From the NCBI GenBank assembly GCA_017860725.1, contig JAGDMX010000188.1:1-5727 (forward strand): DNA of 5,727 nt, in the 5' to 3' direction. The notes under the pieces were generated by a model. That model was not told the origin of the DNA, did no database searches, and saw only the letters and a program-made list of their open reading frames with translations. Positions 5,471 through 5,727 of this stretch are shown one piece after another. Position 1 is the stretch's first letter. Every line of letters begins with the position of its first letter. Source of the DNA: Chloroflexota bacterium (GTDB lineage: Bacteria > Chloroflexota > Anaerolineae > Anaerolineales > UBA4823). The position numbers were made by a program, and so were the translations under genes.

Positions 5471-5727
5471 TCAGGGTGCGGAAAATGTAATTCTGCTCGT
5501 TGTAGATAACGGGATGAACACCTGCAATCCATCAGTGATCTTGCCCAAGAGACCAGTCAGGTTAGCATCCCAGGCCGAGGGACCTTGCTGGGTATCTTGG
5601 TTGGTTGAACCGGGGTATATCTCTCCGCTAAGCGAACTTCCGTCAAGGTAAACCAGCTTCACCGGGCAATTGGACTGCTGGCAGGGCCTTGGGAACTCGA
5701 TGCTTGCCAGCTCCGACATATCCACCA
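5471..5727 (-). CDS. C-terminal fragment of an unidentified protein
   Basis: The minus-strand frame is open from the right edge to a TGA at 5471-5473, giving the last 85 or so residues of a protein whose start lies outside the window. The GTG at 5725 need not be the start. The visible part contains VKLVYLDGSSLSGEIYPG, then an NLTGLLGKITDGLQVFIPLSTTSRITFSAP end. This alternation of short beta-strands (a 'DGSxLxGxI...FxIPLxxxxxIxF' layout) resembles small beta-rich domains seen at the ends of bacterial surface or secreted proteins, but I do not recognise a family. The frame is preferred over the opposite-strand frame because it matches the strand of its neighbours, has a protein-like pattern and ends cleanly before the promoter region. 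Confidence 0.55.
   Translation of the reverse strand, partial: VDMSELASIEFPRPCQQSNCPVKLVYLDGSSLSGEIYPGSTNQDTQQGPSAWDANLTGLLGKITDGLQVFIPLSTTSRITFSAP

Noticed and set aside
5385..5651. 88-codon plus-strand open frame across the intergenic gap
   Set aside because: No ribosome site, low protein-like character, and it lies opposite the minus-strand fragment and the promoter region.
1..5727. CRISPR array, tRNA/rRNA, insertion sequence or phage signature
   Set aside because: No regularly spaced repeats, cloverleaf-like segments, transposase motifs or long terminal inverted repeats were seen on reading both strands.

Overview
The window looks like an ordinary bacterial chromosome segment of middling GC content. 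It is densely packed with short metabolic and redox genes, and no mobile element, RNA gene or CRISPR array was seen. Three features fit an anaerobic Chloroflexota (Anaerolineae-like) bacterium: an MttB-superfamily methyltransferase, an F420H2-dependent quinone reductase family protein, and a lipoprotein carrying a 'VYLPM'-type segment like one I recall from Chloroflexota secreted proteins. This assignment is an inference, not proven by the sequence.

Left part, plus strand (1-1342): the C-terminal half of a trimethylamine/glycine-betaine methyltransferase (MttB superfamily, non-pyrrolysine type) runs in from the left edge. One base after its stop comes a zinc-ribbon Nudix hydrolase, so the two are probably co-transcribed.

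Main part, minus strand (read right to left, 5727-1409): the C-terminal end of an unidentified protein enters from the right edge. After an 88-bp gap with promoter-like sequence comes an F420H2-dependent quinone reductase family gene. Its GTG start lies where the predicted transcript begins, which suggests a leaderless mRNA. It overlaps by 4 bp a DsbA-fold protein that has lost the usual CXXC and cis-Pro signatures. A 69-bp gap with a perfect extended -10 promoter and a strong Shine-Dalgarno then precedes a run of four tightly packed genes: a DmpA-type self-processing aminopeptidase (P1/S58), a NimA/PNPOx-like flavin-binding protein, a dual-specificity phosphatase, and a secreted lipoprotein with a carboxypeptidase-regulatory-like domain. 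The last two overlap by 4 bp (ATGA).

The plus- and minus-strand operons converge in a 66-bp gap (1343-1408) with no clear intrinsic terminator. Two genes (F420 reductase family and NimA/PNPOx-like) belong to the same split beta-barrel superfamily, and a thioredoxin-fold protein lies between them, so the minus-strand cluster may have a redox or detoxification theme. Nothing here proves a shared pathway. I did not find a clearly new system. The best leads are the degenerate DsbA-like protein coupled to the F420 reductase, and the apparent leaderless GTG promoter.
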